A DNA stretch of 64,000 nucleotides from Atriophallophorus winterbourni (GCA_013407085.1 JACCGJ010010538.1:62001-126000), one strand, 5' to 3'; positions 45,691 to 57,769 are shown, numbered from the stretch's first letter. Translations and numbers: made by a program. The notes: generated by a model from the sequence alone, not told the origin.

Positions 45691-46560
45691 CCTACGCAGG
45701 TTGAATGTCAACAAATCCCCGGGAGCCGACAGAATCACATCTGCAATCCTAAAGTTATGAGACAGTCAATTATGTGAATCACTCTGTGATTTATTTAACC
45801 ACTCTTTGAGGGAGGGTATTGTACAGGTTGACAGGAAGTGAGGAATCAAAACACCAATCTACAAAGGTAGCACTCGTTCTGACCCAGCAAATTACCGCTC
45901 TGTTACACTCCTTTCAGTGATCTCAAAAGTTATGGAGGAAATTGTGTGCGAAAGGATTGCGACTCATCGCGAAGCTGAAAACTTGTTGTCCAAAGAGCAA
46001 CATGGATTTCGGAAGTCTCGTTCTTGCCTGACTAACCTATTGGAGACAATGAAGGACTGGACGCAGGCGGTGGATGAAGGTGGTTGCGTGCATGCTTGTT
46101 ACTTGAAAATGTTAAGGCGATTGATCTATGCTCCTGAGCAAGCTGCCGGATGTTGGTATTAATGTGTGCCTTCTTACCTGTCTGAGAAGCAGCCTTCTCG
46201 ATCGCAAGGCAAATGTAAATATCGATGGTGTGATGTCTAGGAACATTGAAGCCACTAGCGATCTACCACAAGGTTTGGTACTTTGTCCGGTTCTCTTTTT
46301 GGTCACCAGCAATGACCTTCAGAAACTTGTCACAGCCAAGATGTTTCGTTTTGCGGATTAAGCAAAACTTATGATGCGTATCTAGTCAAGTGTGGACTGT
46401 TTGCGCTTACAAAGCGATTTAGATATATTAAGCATCTAGCCATAGCGGAACAAGCTTCCATTCAACTTCAGAAAGTGTAAAATATTGCAAAAAGTTAACC
46501 ATTTTCCATTCTCCTACAACCTCGGAAACAATGTAATTATTGCAACCACTTCATAAAAGT
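45691..46560 (+). mobile_element. CR1-like LINE RT fragment (plus strand)
   Basis: A decayed RT in shifting frames: LNVNKSPGADRITSAILKL, TPIYKGSTRSDPANYRSVTL, LSVISKVMEEIVCERIATH, EQHGFRKSRSCLTNLLETMK, HACYLKM (motif A, aspartates lost), ATSDLPQGLVLCPVLFLV (motif B) and FRFAD followed by a stop (motif C truncated). It belongs with, but is distinct from, families E and F. Neither end is sharp. Confidence 0.82.
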
Positions 46561-47385
46561 TGGTTCATGGTTATTCTCCCTTATTCAATAGCTTAACCTC
46601 AATTTTCTGTGACCTTCGATGGCAGCCTTCTAAAAATAATGGCAACTTATTCACGATTGAATTTATCTTTAACGACACGAACACTCAGGTGATCGATTCC
46701 CATGGTAACAATTGATTTAACGTTACCTGAACTGAAACTTTCATACCCGAATTAAAAATTAGTGTAGGATTTGATGGCGTTTTGGCCCATTGGCAATATT
46801 TTGTTCCCGTTTCAAAGGATGTCAAGTCCCAACTCGTCACAATACGAAGGCTTAATTTATCAATTTATGGAAGCCTAATTATTATGGGTTATTGTTGCGT
46901 TTGAGCGTGGACAGTAGTTTTTCACCATTATCAATATCTCCGATTCGAAATCACAAGGCGCTACTACTTTTTGTATAACGAGTAATTACTCCACATTAAT
47001 TGGTATCAATTTAACACTCGTTTATCGGATAGACGGTATTTTGAGAACAACAATTGCGTCGCGAGAAACCTGGGTAATCCGAACCGCATTATAAGCGCCT
47101 GTTTGTGCACTTACGATTTCTGAATATCATGTTTTTGCTGATGGGAAGTAAGTTTCGCGTTACATCCGGGACGGGCAAACCAAGTGTACGGGATTGCAAT
47201 GCAGTGAACGGAATAACAGGATTGAAAACATCTCAAAGGTTATTTCACCGTCTGCGTATTTTAGAATCTCGACCGACCAATTATGTCTTACATTTCTCCG
47301 ATTATATATGAATTTTGCTGAGTGCTTTGGTTCAAACATATTTTGTCTACATTCCGCATTTAAATAGCATACACATAATATACAT
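46561..47385. other. Intergenic, nothing recognised
   Basis: No support for features. Confidence 0.4.
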
Positions 47386-47390
47386 GTGTG

Positions 47391-49790
47391 TTGGCCTCCT
47401 TCGGTCGATGTCGACCATGGATGTACATCACAATCGCGTGAATTTTTCATTTTCTAAAGTCTTTCGAATGACTTAGCGGTCCGATTCAGGAGAAACAATC
47501 TCCCCCGCAGCGCTTGCAACGATAGTCAGAACTCGGTCGTTAGGCATCAGTTGCACTCCGGTGCCGTGATATTCGTTCAGAAGCCAAGAGCTGTATCTGT
47601 TCATTCCCAGCTAGCAGAAAACGCTTTACACAATGCCTCCAATGTGAGCGGTCACGAGCAAGTTCTTCCCAACTCGTGTGGTCAATGTAAAGAGCATTCA
47701 TATCTCTTTTGCAAACGTATTTGTACCGCAAGTGCGGTCTGCCCAGTGGTCAACTTCCTGATTTCAACTCACCATAGAATAGATCTTTCGGAATACGACC
47801 ATTTTCCATTCTGTAGATGTGGCCAAGCCAAAGCAGGCGGCGCTGACGTAATACGGTGAACATGCTCTGTAGACCAGCCTTTGAAAGCTTCTACTATAGG
47901 ATCAAAATACGATGGGCGCTTCGTAGATAGAAAGCATTCAGCTTCCGTTTGTGTTTTGCGTGGACGATCCAGATTTCACTGCTGTACAGTAAAGCATTTA
48001 GTACGCACGAGTTTTATACCATCATCTTTGTATTTACAGTCAACTTGCGGTTACCCCAAACACGAGAGTTCAATCGGAACAAAATGACAGTTGCTATGCC
48101 AATCCGCTTACCAATCTCTGTGTTAAGCGAGAGGCTATCCGCAATGGTTGAATCAAGATATGTGAAATGATGTACTGGTTTAAGCTGACAGTTTCAATCA
48201 GTGATGATTGGAGGCGATACAGTCCCTTGACCAAGGACTTTGGTCTTGCTCATGCTGATTTGTTAACCCAAATCTTTGTACGCCGAAGGAAAACAGTCCT
48301 TAGAAGTGAGCAATAATGGCTGCATCGTCGGCAAACAACAGGTATCCTATAAGCACATCCCGTACCTTGGTTTTTGCACTCAAGCCGTTACGTTTAAAAG
48401 CTAGCCATCACATCGCGTGCGTAGGCAAATGGCTTCTGTACTCTCCTAAAAGCATGCTTCAGAAGCGGAGCAAATAAATTGCCGAACAGCGTGGGACCAA
48501 TAACACACCCTTGTTTGACATCTCGGCTAATTTCAAAGGCTTCTGAACTGAAACCGTTAAAAAGATCTGATCCTTTCGTGCCAGAGTGGAACGGAATAAC
48601 GAGTTTAGGCTTATCAGATCAATTATTTTGAAAAGACCATCTCTGCTGACGTAGTCGAATGCCTTCGTTGAATCAATAAAACAGCATATAATGGCATACG
48701 CTGTTCCCGACACTTTTCTTTAAGTTGTCTCAGGGAGAAGATCATGTCAACGGTTGATCTTCCCCTGCGGAAGCCACATTGAGTTTCGGAATCAACTTTA
48801 TCAGCTAAAACTTGTAGCCGGATCCGCAAGACTTTTGCAAACAATTTGCCTATAACATTCTGAAGGAAGATTCCCTGTAAATGTTGCAGTCTCCTCTATG
48901 AGACTTAATGGGAGCCGTTTTAAGTTTGTTTGGACCAATGGCTCTCTTGATCCCATCATACATACCGTGAAAATTTCCAGTATCCGCAGCTTTTTGGATA
49001 CTGAGGCTAATTTCAGTCCAATAGTCATTTGCACATCGTCTTGCAGTCTGTTGGACCTTATTTCTAGCTGCTCTTAGTAGTCGTGAGTTTTCATCTGTTG
49101 GCATACCTTTGAACCTCAAGAATGCTGACCGTTTCTCATCCAACAGAGCAGTCATCTAAGAAGCTTTTGCTTCGAACGAGTCACTCGTTCAAGCTTTCTT
49201 CGGACCGAAAGTGGAAAATGCGACTCGGCATATGCAACTTTTTATCGATTCCCAGTTTTCTATAGCCGATTCGAGTGGGGTTGTCTTGTTGAACTTGGCT
49301 GTGAAGGCTTTTGCTAGATTAGGTTCGTACATGCGAGTGACGTTTATCCTAGGCTAAGCAGACAATTTGGTGCGGTAAAATTTCGTGTGGGGAAGCTTCA
49401 TTTTTTCACAGACCAGTGAATGATCAGTATCGCAGTCTGCGCAGGAGTATGCTTCCTATATTAGTGCGCCTAACAAGAATAAGATCAAGCTGATGCCAAT
49501 GCTTAGAGCGAGGATGTTTCTAATAGACTTTATGCTGTGGTTTCGTTTGAAAGAAATTGTTACTGACACAATGACTGAAGTGTGTGCCTTTTAGCTCACT
49601 GTTAATAAGAGCTGATTTTCTTACACCTCTGATATTCGAGACGTCGTCATGAAATCCTGTGAGCATGGACCGGAAGTTCCATTTTTCCAGTTTCAGAGCT
49701 GACCTTTGTTGTTCAGTAATTACTTTCTCTAGTGCGGAAAAATACAGTCTGCTTGTCGGTTGATTCCTAATCCCCATGCATCCAATGAGG
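47391..49790 (-). mobile_element. LINE-D, best preserved copy
   Basis: Minus-strand remnant of an endonuclease-RT element. From 49777: endonuclease start (LKLEKWNFRSMLTGFHDD and VRKSALINSELKG) joined by an internal deletion to its end (NNFFQTKPQHKV). Then linker (TARRCANDYWTEISLSIQKA), RT fingers (TQCGFRRGRSTVDMIFSLRQ), motif A (CCFIDSTKAFDYVSRDGLFK), and an intact GYLLFADDAAIIAH motif C (FADD at 48324-48335). The C-terminal DHTSWEELARDRSHWRHCVK block comes next, and a zinc finger (CKRCGGDCFS with a stop). Frames are broken several times. Confidence 0.88.
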
Positions 49791-49884
49791 ATAGCAAACC
49801 GTGTCGAGATGGCACCTTATTGACTGGGGGCAAAACCCTGAAGTGTTTCTCTGCGACTACGTCATCCAGGAAAACGAGAAGCTG

Positions 49885-50590
49885 GTTTAAGGTAATTGGA
49901 GGTTTTTAATGCTCTGAAGAGCATCAACTTTAACAATAACCATAGGATGGTAAAAATTAAAATGTGATTTTATAAAAACAAGATACGCAATTAGATTAAA
50001 CAGTCGTCGGGAAAAGGATAATTCAAAAAAGATTCGTCTAATTTTTTAAAAACTCATGCAGGCTAGCGGAGTGATTAACGGCAGAAGGTAAACTGTTCCA
50101 ATTAAAACACACACAGATAAAATAAAAATACCTTCTACAGGCTGGGCGGGAATGGGGTACCACCAGCGTATATTCATCGGTCTGATAATTCCTTGTATCC
50201 CTACGCATGAATAGGCCCTGTAAGGGATGGTTTGGGGTATGCAATATTTTGTACAGTGGGATAAGCACTCCTTTGATTTGTCGATAGGAAAAGTAGATCA
50301 GATTCAGGTGAGCTATCCTTTTTATAAGGCTTGCTTCGGATACTGAGAACCAGTTTTGTTGAGCGGTGATAAATTCGCTGCATCAACTCTACATCTTTCT
50401 TGACCCAAGGATAACATGACTGACAGCGTATTCTACGACTGATCTTAGGTATGTATTCGTGATTCTTTGTAATATCTTGAGCGAAAATTTCCGAAATACC
50501 CTTTTGAGTAGATTTAGGACACGTGTTGCTTTTGTAAAGAAAGTGTTAGTTAGAAGTGCGGTTTTTAAACTGGAGCATATCCAGACAGAT
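49885..50590 (-). mobile_element. CR1-like LINE family E, 5'-truncated copy
   Basis: It aligns along its length with 37500-38200: GGTTTTTAATG, AACCATAGGATGGTAAAAAT, GGTAAACTGTTCCAA, AAGGGATGGTTTGGGGTATG, ATCTTGAGCGAAAATTTCC and AAACTGGAGCATATCCAGAC occur in the same order. It breaks off at about 50590, the usual 5' truncation of LINE insertion. Confidence 0.85.
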
Positions 50591-51945
50591 TTTGTGTACC
50601 TTTACTTTATGTCCAGATTGTATACATTCATCGTTTATGCATTACTGTTACTACTAGTACCACTGCGTACTACAGTTTTATCTTTATTCGATACATCTAG
50701 TTGGGGTGCACCATGATACGCGGATGTGATCTTCCAGCTATATTCCTTACAGGTGAGGTGATCTTGCGTGACGTTGCAGTTACCCTTTTACCGCTACTTT
50801 TCAACGCTTGGCGCGTATCAGAACGGAGAGCAATGAGGATTCGATGTTGTGCCTCTACACGGACTGCAAACAATTATCTGACTTGATCAATTTGCCTCGT
50901 CTGTAACTTGGCACAGCCTGTGGTAAATTGGTACTAGTGGAAATAACTTGAATAACACACTTGCTTATCTCGTGGAGTGTGTTTTAAACACAACATATAT
51001 AAACCATTATGTCACTTTAAAAAATAAATCAGACTGTGTTTGATGCTTCTTAGTTCAATATAGAAATAGAAGCCAGATTCAATATCAACAGTCAGTTTGT
51101 CAACGACACAGGCGCATAGCAATGAACCAATGATAATGAATGCGTGATTTGGATGTTCAATTTAGTTGACCGCCAAAATTGATCAATTCTAAAATTGTCA
51201 TGTACATCACGGACGAAAATTTAACTTATCGAAGTGAGATTATCAACGTTCATCTGCTTGGTATCATTCGGATCACGAACGTTGTGCGTTTATTTAAGGC
51301 ACGTTGACCCGGTAAACTTGGCGTGTTAATCAAAACAATTTGTTATACAAACTGAATCTGAGCAAATTGATTCTTGCACCTTCGAATTTCGTGACCGTGT
51401 AGTATTCACTGACTGCCTCTGGACACACACTTGAATGGGTTGTTTTGTCTGGAGAGGTCATAAAGCTCGCAGAGAAGCGCTTGGGAACAATGTTCTGCAG
51501 CTAAAACAGCTAGCGATATTTTGCATTTACTAAGGATATGCAAGCCACTATTTAGCATACAATAATCTACTTATTGCAATCCAAAATAGAGGGGTTTCCT
51601 ACGCCATATGTAACATACTTTGTTTCCTTAGAAAACAGCACATTTGTTGAGATGTCATTTCAATCTATACAAAGTTTACGTTGTAAATTTAAGTTTTACT
51701 TTCTAGAATTTGGTATAATTTAACTCCCCCAGACTGGTGAAATTAAACCATTTTGCAGCGCAATATTCTAATCGACTCAGCGTATATAGTTTGCAACAGG
51801 TATAGTTTACGAAGTGCGTTTACATCGTGATATTGTACGTTTGACATTTAACTAATGACACATCAATGGTACAATACCGGCCAGCAAGTGTCGCCTCATA
51901 ACGCGAATGCACTGAGTGAGTTTGAGTGTTTGTGAACGATATGAT
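50591..51945. other. Intergenic, nothing recognised
   Basis: No feature supported. Confidence 0.4.
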
Positions 51946-52060
51946 AAGGATTCAAGGATTCAAGGATTTATGGTTAAAAAAGTTAATACTTTACAACACC
52001 ACAGGATTAGGGTGTGAATAAAAACATGAAAATAAAATAGTATAAAAGCAATAGAGAATA

Positions 52061-52531
52061 TCAAATGTAAAGCTCACGAATGTTATTCTTTTGCATATGT
52101 AAGTCCAATTTCACTTTAAACGCCGCCAGGCAAGGAGAGTCCACCACATGTTGGGGTAAGGAATTCCAAAGAAATATAGCACGTACGGTGAAAACATGGC
52201 GCTGACAGTCAACACGGGAACTTGGAACGTAAAGGGATAAGGTATGTCCGCGTGTCACTTTCCCGTCACACAAATCAAGTAAGTGTTTGAGTGGATGTCC
52301 TTTAGTAGCCACAATTCTATAGGTCAAAATAATGTCGCGTCGTATCCTCCTTTGGGTAAATTCGCCTAGACCCAAACGTCTCAATATTTCGGTGTACGGA
52401 ACATTGCGAAGTTCCATCACCAACTTTGTTGCTCTATGATAGATTTTATCGAAGAGAGCAATATATTTTCGCAGCCAAGTAGCCCAGACCTCTACCGCAT
52501 ACTCTATCGTACGGCGAAGGTAGACATTCAT
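52061..52531 (-). pseudogene. C-terminal domain of family F LINE ORF
   Basis: The minus strand continues the RT frame after a shift near 52540: MNVYLRRTIEYAVEVWATWL, KIYHRATKLVMELRNVPYTE, RRLGLGEFTQRRIRRDIILT and VFTVRAIFLWNSLPQHVVDS. This is the post-RT region shared by CR1-like LINEs and ends with a stop about 90 bases before the 3' tandem repeat. Confidence 0.85.
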
Positions 52532-52561
52532 TATCTTTGGTAACTTTACCAGAGAGAATTT

Positions 52562-53845
52562 TCAAAATATTCTTCGAAGGATACCTAATAATCTGTTGGC
52601 CCGTCGATATATATTCTGGCAGTGCACTGTGCTCTCTAGGTTTCCGCTAATCCACACTCCAAGATCTTTTTCTAACGAGCTCCATGCTAGGTTTTCAGTT
52701 CCCAATCGATATGACCAAGGAACATTCTTGCCGAGATGGAGCATCTTACATTTCTGTATGTTGAATGACATGTCATTCATGGCCGCCCAATTTAACACTC
52801 TGTCCAAATCCATTTGTAGTTTCTCACAATCCTCTGCAGAACTAATTGGCGTCCAAATTTTCATATCAGGACCATTTTGGACGATATGAGGGGGGGGTAA
52901 ATCATTTATGTACAACAGAAAGAGGAGCGGGCTTAGCACAGGCCCTTGTGGGACTCCACTGGTGGTTTTGAACGTCTGAGATAGCACTCCGTTAAATTTA
53001 ACTCGGGCGTCACGATCTGACAGATAGTCGCACAACCATGAGAGGAGTGGTTCACATAATCCTAAACGCATCAGTTTTCGAAGAAGCAAATGATGATTGA
53101 CCCTGTCAAAGGCTTTCGAAATGTCTAGGTAACAGACGTGGATCCATGAACTTCTATCAAACTCCTTCGTCCAGTCGTCTAATGCTGTGAGAAGATTTGT
53201 GAGAAAAGATCGGTGAGATCGAAATCCATGCTGCGCTGGCGAAAACAAATTATACGATTCAAAGTGTGCAACCATTCTTTTCGAGACTATACGTTCCATG
53301 ACCTTAGCAATAACAGGTAAAAGTGTGACGGGACGATAATTTGCAGCGTCAGAACGGCAGCCGCCTTTGAAGATAGGTGTTATCACGCCGGACTTCCAAT
53401 CTTTTGGTACAAATCCCTTAAGCAACGAATAATTAAACAGACTGGAGAGCGGTTCACAAAGCTGGCGGGTACAGAACCTGAGCACATCCGGTGTGATGCC
53501 ATCCGCTCCTGGGGATTTTCTTACATTTAGTGTGAGCAAATGACTTGCGACAATCACTGGATTTATCGAAATATCGCACAATGTTTCGATTTCTGTTTCG
53601 ATTGAATACTCAGAACGTTCCACTAAAACCTTTAACACGAACAATTTAGAGTAGTACATTGCCAGAGCATTTGCGGTTTCCAACGCTGTTTCAGTGAGTT
53701 TTTCACCATTCTGGATGGGAAAAATACCTGGTTTGACTTTTGCTTTCGCGTTCATGATTTTGTATAGTAACTTAGCGTTGCGTTCCATTTTTGACAGGAG
53801 CATCAATTGGTGCGCTTCCTTAACCTCTCGAATAAGTGCAGTCAC
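52562..53845 (-). pseudogene. Reverse transcriptase of family F LINE, motif C lost
   Basis: A 427-residue open frame with RT motifs VRKSPGADGITPDVLRFC, WKSGVITPIFKGGCRSDAAN, YRPVTLLPVIAKVMERIV, QHGFRSHRSFLTNLL, YLDISKAFDRVNHHLLLRKL (motif A) and SGVPQGPVLSPLLFLLYIND (motif B). Where family E has the FADD catalytic motif C, this copy reads NGPDMKIW, next to a run of eight G on the plus strand (52890). The small deletion removes catalytic aspartate, so the enzyme is dead though the frame stays open. Confidence 0.88.
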
Positions 53846-53929
53846 TTTGTTATAGAAGTATTGTTGGCTTTATGCTGCACCCACGCTGCTCGCTTCAGTG
53901 CTATCCACACAACTCCTGTACATGCATAC

Positions 53930-54120
53930 CATAACCGGATTCCGGCTGTTCAGCGTTATCAGGTGAGAACAGTAAACTTAAATGCAGTGAGCCTTGAAAC
54001 ATATGTAAAGCGGTAGGAATGTTCTACGCTGAAGCTTCTGTTCAACGGTGTACGTACAAAGAACCACGGTGTTCGGAATAAGGACCACAAAGGGATTCCT
54101 GTTCAAGCGGTGAAGACGCA
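53930..54120 (-). repeat. Family B short repeat, decayed copy
   Basis: The plus strand reads CCGGCTGTTCAGCGTTATCA, GGTGAGAACAGTAAAC, GCAGTGAGCCTTGAAACAT, AACGGTGTACGTACAAAGAACC and CACGGTGTTCGGAATAAGGA, matching the family B order. The hammerhead core (CTGATAA, GGAATC) is mutated. Confidence 0.65.
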
Positions 54121-54820
54121 TATAGCAAACCGTATTATTTGTTTAATCTAAATTTCTCTCTTCAATCACAGACAGAAACCGTTTGTGCAGTGTACCTGTG
54201 TTATCGGGCTTATCCTTCATGCATTCCAGACCCATTTATATGTTTGGTTTTGGTATGAAGCTCTATCGCTGTGAAAAGGACTATTTTTACCGTCTTATGG
54301 CACGACACTAGTGAACCCCTTTAGTCTAAAAAATAATTTGTTTACGCGATAGATTTTGAGAATAACCATGAGTTAATTTAGATCACATCAATCACGTTGC
54401 TCACAATGTTGCAAGAGTAAAAAACATCATAGGTTAACGCTGACAGCAATACGTGATTTACATTCGGTTTCAACGCGAGATTTCTATCTGCAATTTTTTT
54501 CAACAGCCATCATCACTGTAGCTATTTAGTTTCACATTAACATTTGACGGCGTCTTCAATGCAAATATATAGTGTACAAGGTAATTGCATAATCAATACC
54601 AACATCTTTTGATTGTGAAAGCAGTTATTCACAAGTAAATCACATTCTAACTTTTATAAAGTCTCTGGCTGCGTGTAACCCTTCTTCGGCCGATGTCACC
54701 GGCGGAGGAGTTGCTTAAATACTGTCACCTGCTCTGTGCTCACGCATAAATCATACTTAATATAGACCAAGTAAGTAGAGTATGGCGTCGAAATTTGATG
54801 AGATTGCCGACTTTGACTTT
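54121..54820. other. Intergenic, nothing recognised
   Basis: No feature supported. Confidence 0.4.
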
Positions 54821-54824
54821 TTCA

Positions 54825-55145
54825 GTGAGCCTTTAAACAGTGGTAAAGTGGTAAACAAAGTTATAATTGTATGCCACTGTTATATAGGGTTCGTACAACG
54901 AACCACGATGTTCAGACACAGAATCACAAAGTGATTCTTGGTCAATCACTCAAGGCGCTTGTGGATGACCAAAGTAATGTGTTGCTCACATCCCCATCCC
55001 TTACACACCACTACCGGTTTCTGGCTGTTTGCCGTCGTCAGGTGGAGACGGTAAGATCAGGTTCAGTGAGCCTTGAAACAGTGGTAAAGTGGTAAGCAAA
55101 GTTATACAACGAACCGCGGTGCTCAAACACAGAACAACATAGTGC
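54825..55145 (-). repeat. Family B repeat, one full unit plus a third (period 241)
   Basis: The block GTGAGCCTTTAAACAGTGGT followed by AAAGTGGTAAACAAAGTTAT at 54825 returns at 55066 as GTGAGCCTTGAAACAGTGGT, AAAGTGGTAAGCAAAGTTAT, giving a direct repeat of period 241. The full unit includes a hammerhead at 55000-55055. The second unit breaks off after about 80 bases. Such more-than-one-unit insertions are expected if a circular or multimeric RNA was copied. Confidence 0.78.
55000..55055 (-). ncRNA. Hammerhead-like ribozyme, family B (B4)
   Basis: The minus strand repeats the 56-base fold of 31982-32037: CTTAC/GTAAG, CGTCT/TGT internal loop, CCAC/GTGG, CTGACGA, GGC/GCC, GAAA, CCGG, GTA cleavage step. 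The same C-A mismatch closes stem II. Confidence 0.72.
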
Positions 55146-55179
55146 ATATATATGAAACAATTTTCTATCAAGCCCGTGG

Positions 55180-55395
55180 GTTAAACCCCATCCACATGTG
55201 GGTGGACAGAGGTGATTAAAGAGCTTGGTAGTACTATCCTTATTCAACAGTGGCATACTGGAGCAAACCTTGTTTACCATTACTCCACTGCTTCAAGGCA
55301 TGAGTATCCTGATTGTTTTGTGCCAAGCTTATAAGTGCAAACCGCACGAAACTGGTTGTGGAACGTATGTGATGGAAATGCATGCAAACGGGGAA
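55180..55395 (+). repeat. Family A hammerhead-bearing short repeat
   Basis: It contains CCCGTGGGTTAAACCCCATC, CACATGTGGG, TTCAACAGTGGCATAC, TTGTTTACCATTACTCCACT, GCTTCAAGGCATGAG, then CTTATAA, GTGC-AAACC-GCAC, GAAA, CTGG, TTGTGG and GTGATGGAAATGCATGCAAA. It is the longest family A body here. Stem II is fully Watson-Crick, but CTGATGA has become CTTATAA. Confidence 0.72.
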
Positions 55396-55750
55396 TTTTG
55401 TTTTTAAATGGGTCACATTTCAACCGTATTATTTGCGCTGTGCTGGAAACCACATATGGGTAGTACATAACAGAATTCTATCGTTTTAACAAGATTTTAG
55501 CAGCAATTGCGCAAGTTATGGTGAGTAGGATCACTGAGTTGTTTACAGAAACGCTTTTCCGAACCATCCAATAATTACACGAAATAGAACCGAGTGTTTC
55601 CTCTATGATGAAGGCAAACGTTTTCGGTGCATTGTTTTAGTTTGTTCGAGACCACGTGAGCTCCTCGTTCGATGGACTTTGGCGGACTTCTCAAAAACTT
55701 GAAAATATCCTATGTTAGAGTAATGCATATAACAGAAAATAGTGTGCAAT
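55396..55750. other. Intergenic, nothing recognised
   Basis: No feature supported. Confidence 0.35.
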
Positions 55751-55754
55751 GTTC

Positions 55755-56090
55755 AACAGATTGTTGGCCTCCTTCGATCGATGTTGAACATGAATGTACA
55801 TCACAATCACATGAATTTTCAAGTTCCACAAGCTTTTCGAATGAATAAGCATTCCGTTTCGGGAGGAACAATCTCTCCCGCAGCGCTTGCAACGATAGGC
55901 AGAACTCGGTCGTTAGGTGTCACTTGCACTCCGGTGGCGTGATCTTCGTTCAACAGTCAAGAGCTGTATCTGCTCCTCCCCAGCTTGCAGGCTACGCTTT
56001 ACACAATGCCTCCAATCTGAGCGGTCAAGAGCAAGCTCTTCCCAGCTCGCGGGGTCAATGCCGAGAGCTTGTTCGTATCAAAAGATAAGG
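55755..56090 (-). mobile_element. LINE-D 3' end fragment
   Basis: The plus strand carries TGTTGGCCTCCTTCGATCGA, GAATGTACATCACAATCACA, AACAATCTCTCCCGCAGCGC, GCAGAACTCGGTCGTTAGGT, CACTTGCACTCCGGTGGCGT and GCCTCCAATCTGAGCGGTCA, in the order of the 47.4-47.7 kb copy. It ends near 56090, where similarity stops. Confidence 0.8.
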
Positions 56091-57085
56091 CGATTGATTT
56101 CGAGTTTATTAGTGAAAGACGACAGTGTGGTATAGCTTCTACGTCCCTATCACTTTCATGGACAAGGAGCCGCTTATTACACTTTTATTCTACTACTTTC
56201 ACAGCTTAATTGTGAGGTAAATAAAGTCAATATATAATATTTTTCATGTAAGAATTTAAACTATAATATCAGGTTTATTTAATGTACAACAGCAATCTTC
56301 ATTTTTTGAATCAGTGAAGGACAGATGCATGCTTTAATGTACGTCGATTTTAACCAGATCGGGTTAACTCCAACGATTGATTTGGAAACTATTTTTCCTC
56401 ATCTTATAAACAGCCGTTTCTTAATAATATTCCTTGCCAATTTCTTTGTCATACTGGTAATTAACAACACGTGATGTACTATGTACAATTTTTTAACGCT
56501 TCGTGCAAATAGATTAGCAGACACTTTTACATTTGCAATTGCGGCATGCGTTGCTGACGAGCTGTATTCCACATACGTTATTACCTTACCCTCTACCTAC
56601 CAAGAAAAGGATTTCGTCTAGGACTTCAATTTGAAATACATGTGTCCTACATATTTAAACTTGCACTAAATCGCTTGCTACGTATAATGCAGTGTATTAG
56701 AGTATGGTGCTATCTTGTTGTAATGATCTCGTTTTAAATTATAGATCGAGCATGAACCATATGCCACTATCTCGATGAAAATATATTATAACAAGCTCTG
56801 CAGCATTTCTAGACTCAAGAGAGTTGATTTAAAATTACTTTGAATCTATCTGATAATATCTATTTCTTTCCACCACGTATGATGAATATCAACAACGTTT
56901 ACGAGCCAATTGTATGGCAGGCACAACCAGTACACGAATCAATTGCAGAAACAAAATTTCCCGGGAATACGACCTTCTGATATTATAAAGATGACCCAAC
57001 TAATGATGGCCTAGCAAACGAAGCAAGGTGGACATCATCCAGAGATAACCCGTAGTTACTTGAAAGCAAAGGCTTAAATCCGATA
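56091..57085. other. Intergenic, nothing recognised
   Basis: No feature supported up to the Tigger-like terminal repeat. Confidence 0.4.
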
Positions 57086-57756
57086 CACTCAAATCTCGTT
57101 ACTATGCCACTATTCTGTGACTATTTGAAAGTGCATTTTTGCGCATTTTACGCATATAGTCAGCCGGTTTCAAGGTCAAACACGCGATGTTTCTCCCTGA
57201 CACCAGCTACAACAAGCCAATCACCTCACGTACAACAACAAGCCTCTTTCCTACTCTTGCTTTAAGTATCGATAGATAGACCCACGAAAGCTCTGCCTGC
57301 CAAAGAAAAGATGCACGATAACGAGCAGATCGAGCTGCCTGACTTTTTGGAAGCCGTTAAACGCCTCGCGACTGGCGGGTCATTCACGCTGGAGGAGATG
57401 CTGTACAATGAGGAGCCGGTGGAAAGCGAAGACGAAGTGAACGTCTAGGAGGAAATCGTTTTTTTCGAGGAAGCCCAGCGTGCTTGGATCACTGTCCGAA
57501 AGTTCATGCAGCAGACAAGCGGGAAGCCCGGTGTGATGCAAGCGTGTGATCGGCTAGACAACGAGATGAACGAGATCCGACGAAAGAAGATGCTTCAGCC
57601 GACGATTTTTGAGAGGTTTGGATTGATTGATTGAGCAAATAAATGATGGACTTGAGAAAATAAAGCCGTTTTACTAACCATCGTTACTATGCCACTCTCG
57701 CTACTATGCCACTCTTGCTCGGTCCCGACGAGTGGCATAGTACCGAGATTTGAGTG
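57086..57756 (+). mobile_element. Tigger/pogo-like DNA transposon, internally deleted
   Basis: Terminal inverted repeats CACTCAAATCTCG(T/G)TACTATGCCACT at 57086-57111 and, inverted, 57731-57756 differ by one base. Each end abuts a TA dinucleotide (57084-57085 and 57757-57758), the target duplication of Tc1/mariner/pogo elements. ACTATGCCACT recurs twice inside the right end (57681-57714), probably as transposase binding sites. Only the C-terminal part of a transposase ORF remains, so the 671-base element is non-autonomous. Confidence 0.88.
57311..57634 (+). pseudogene. Tigger-like transposase C-terminal fragment
   Basis: From the ATG at 57311 the frame reads MHDNEQIELPDFLEAVKRLA, an acidic stretch ending at TAG (57446), then EEAQRAWITVRKFMQQTSGK, VMQACDRLDNEMNEIRRKKM and LQPTIFERFGLID with TGA at 57632. 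The A-x-x-A-W-x-T-V-x-K-x-x-x-Q and K-x-x-Q-x-T-I-x-x-x-F motifs are the tail of pogo/Tigger transposases. The DDE catalytic core and the CENP-B-type DNA-binding domain are absent. The GC content is higher than its surroundings. Confidence 0.82.
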
Positions 57757-57769
57757 TATCGATATTTGC

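Larger units (their letters stand above)
51949..53850 (-). mobile_element. CR1-like LINE, family F
   Basis: Minus-strand element: RT ORF 53845-52562, C-terminal ORF 52531-52061, and a 3' end carrying a tandem GGATTCAA unit (51949-51971 on the plus strand), unlike the GGTAATTCAA unit of family E. No endonuclease remains at the 5' side, where a family B repeat begins at about 53930. Confidence 0.88.
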
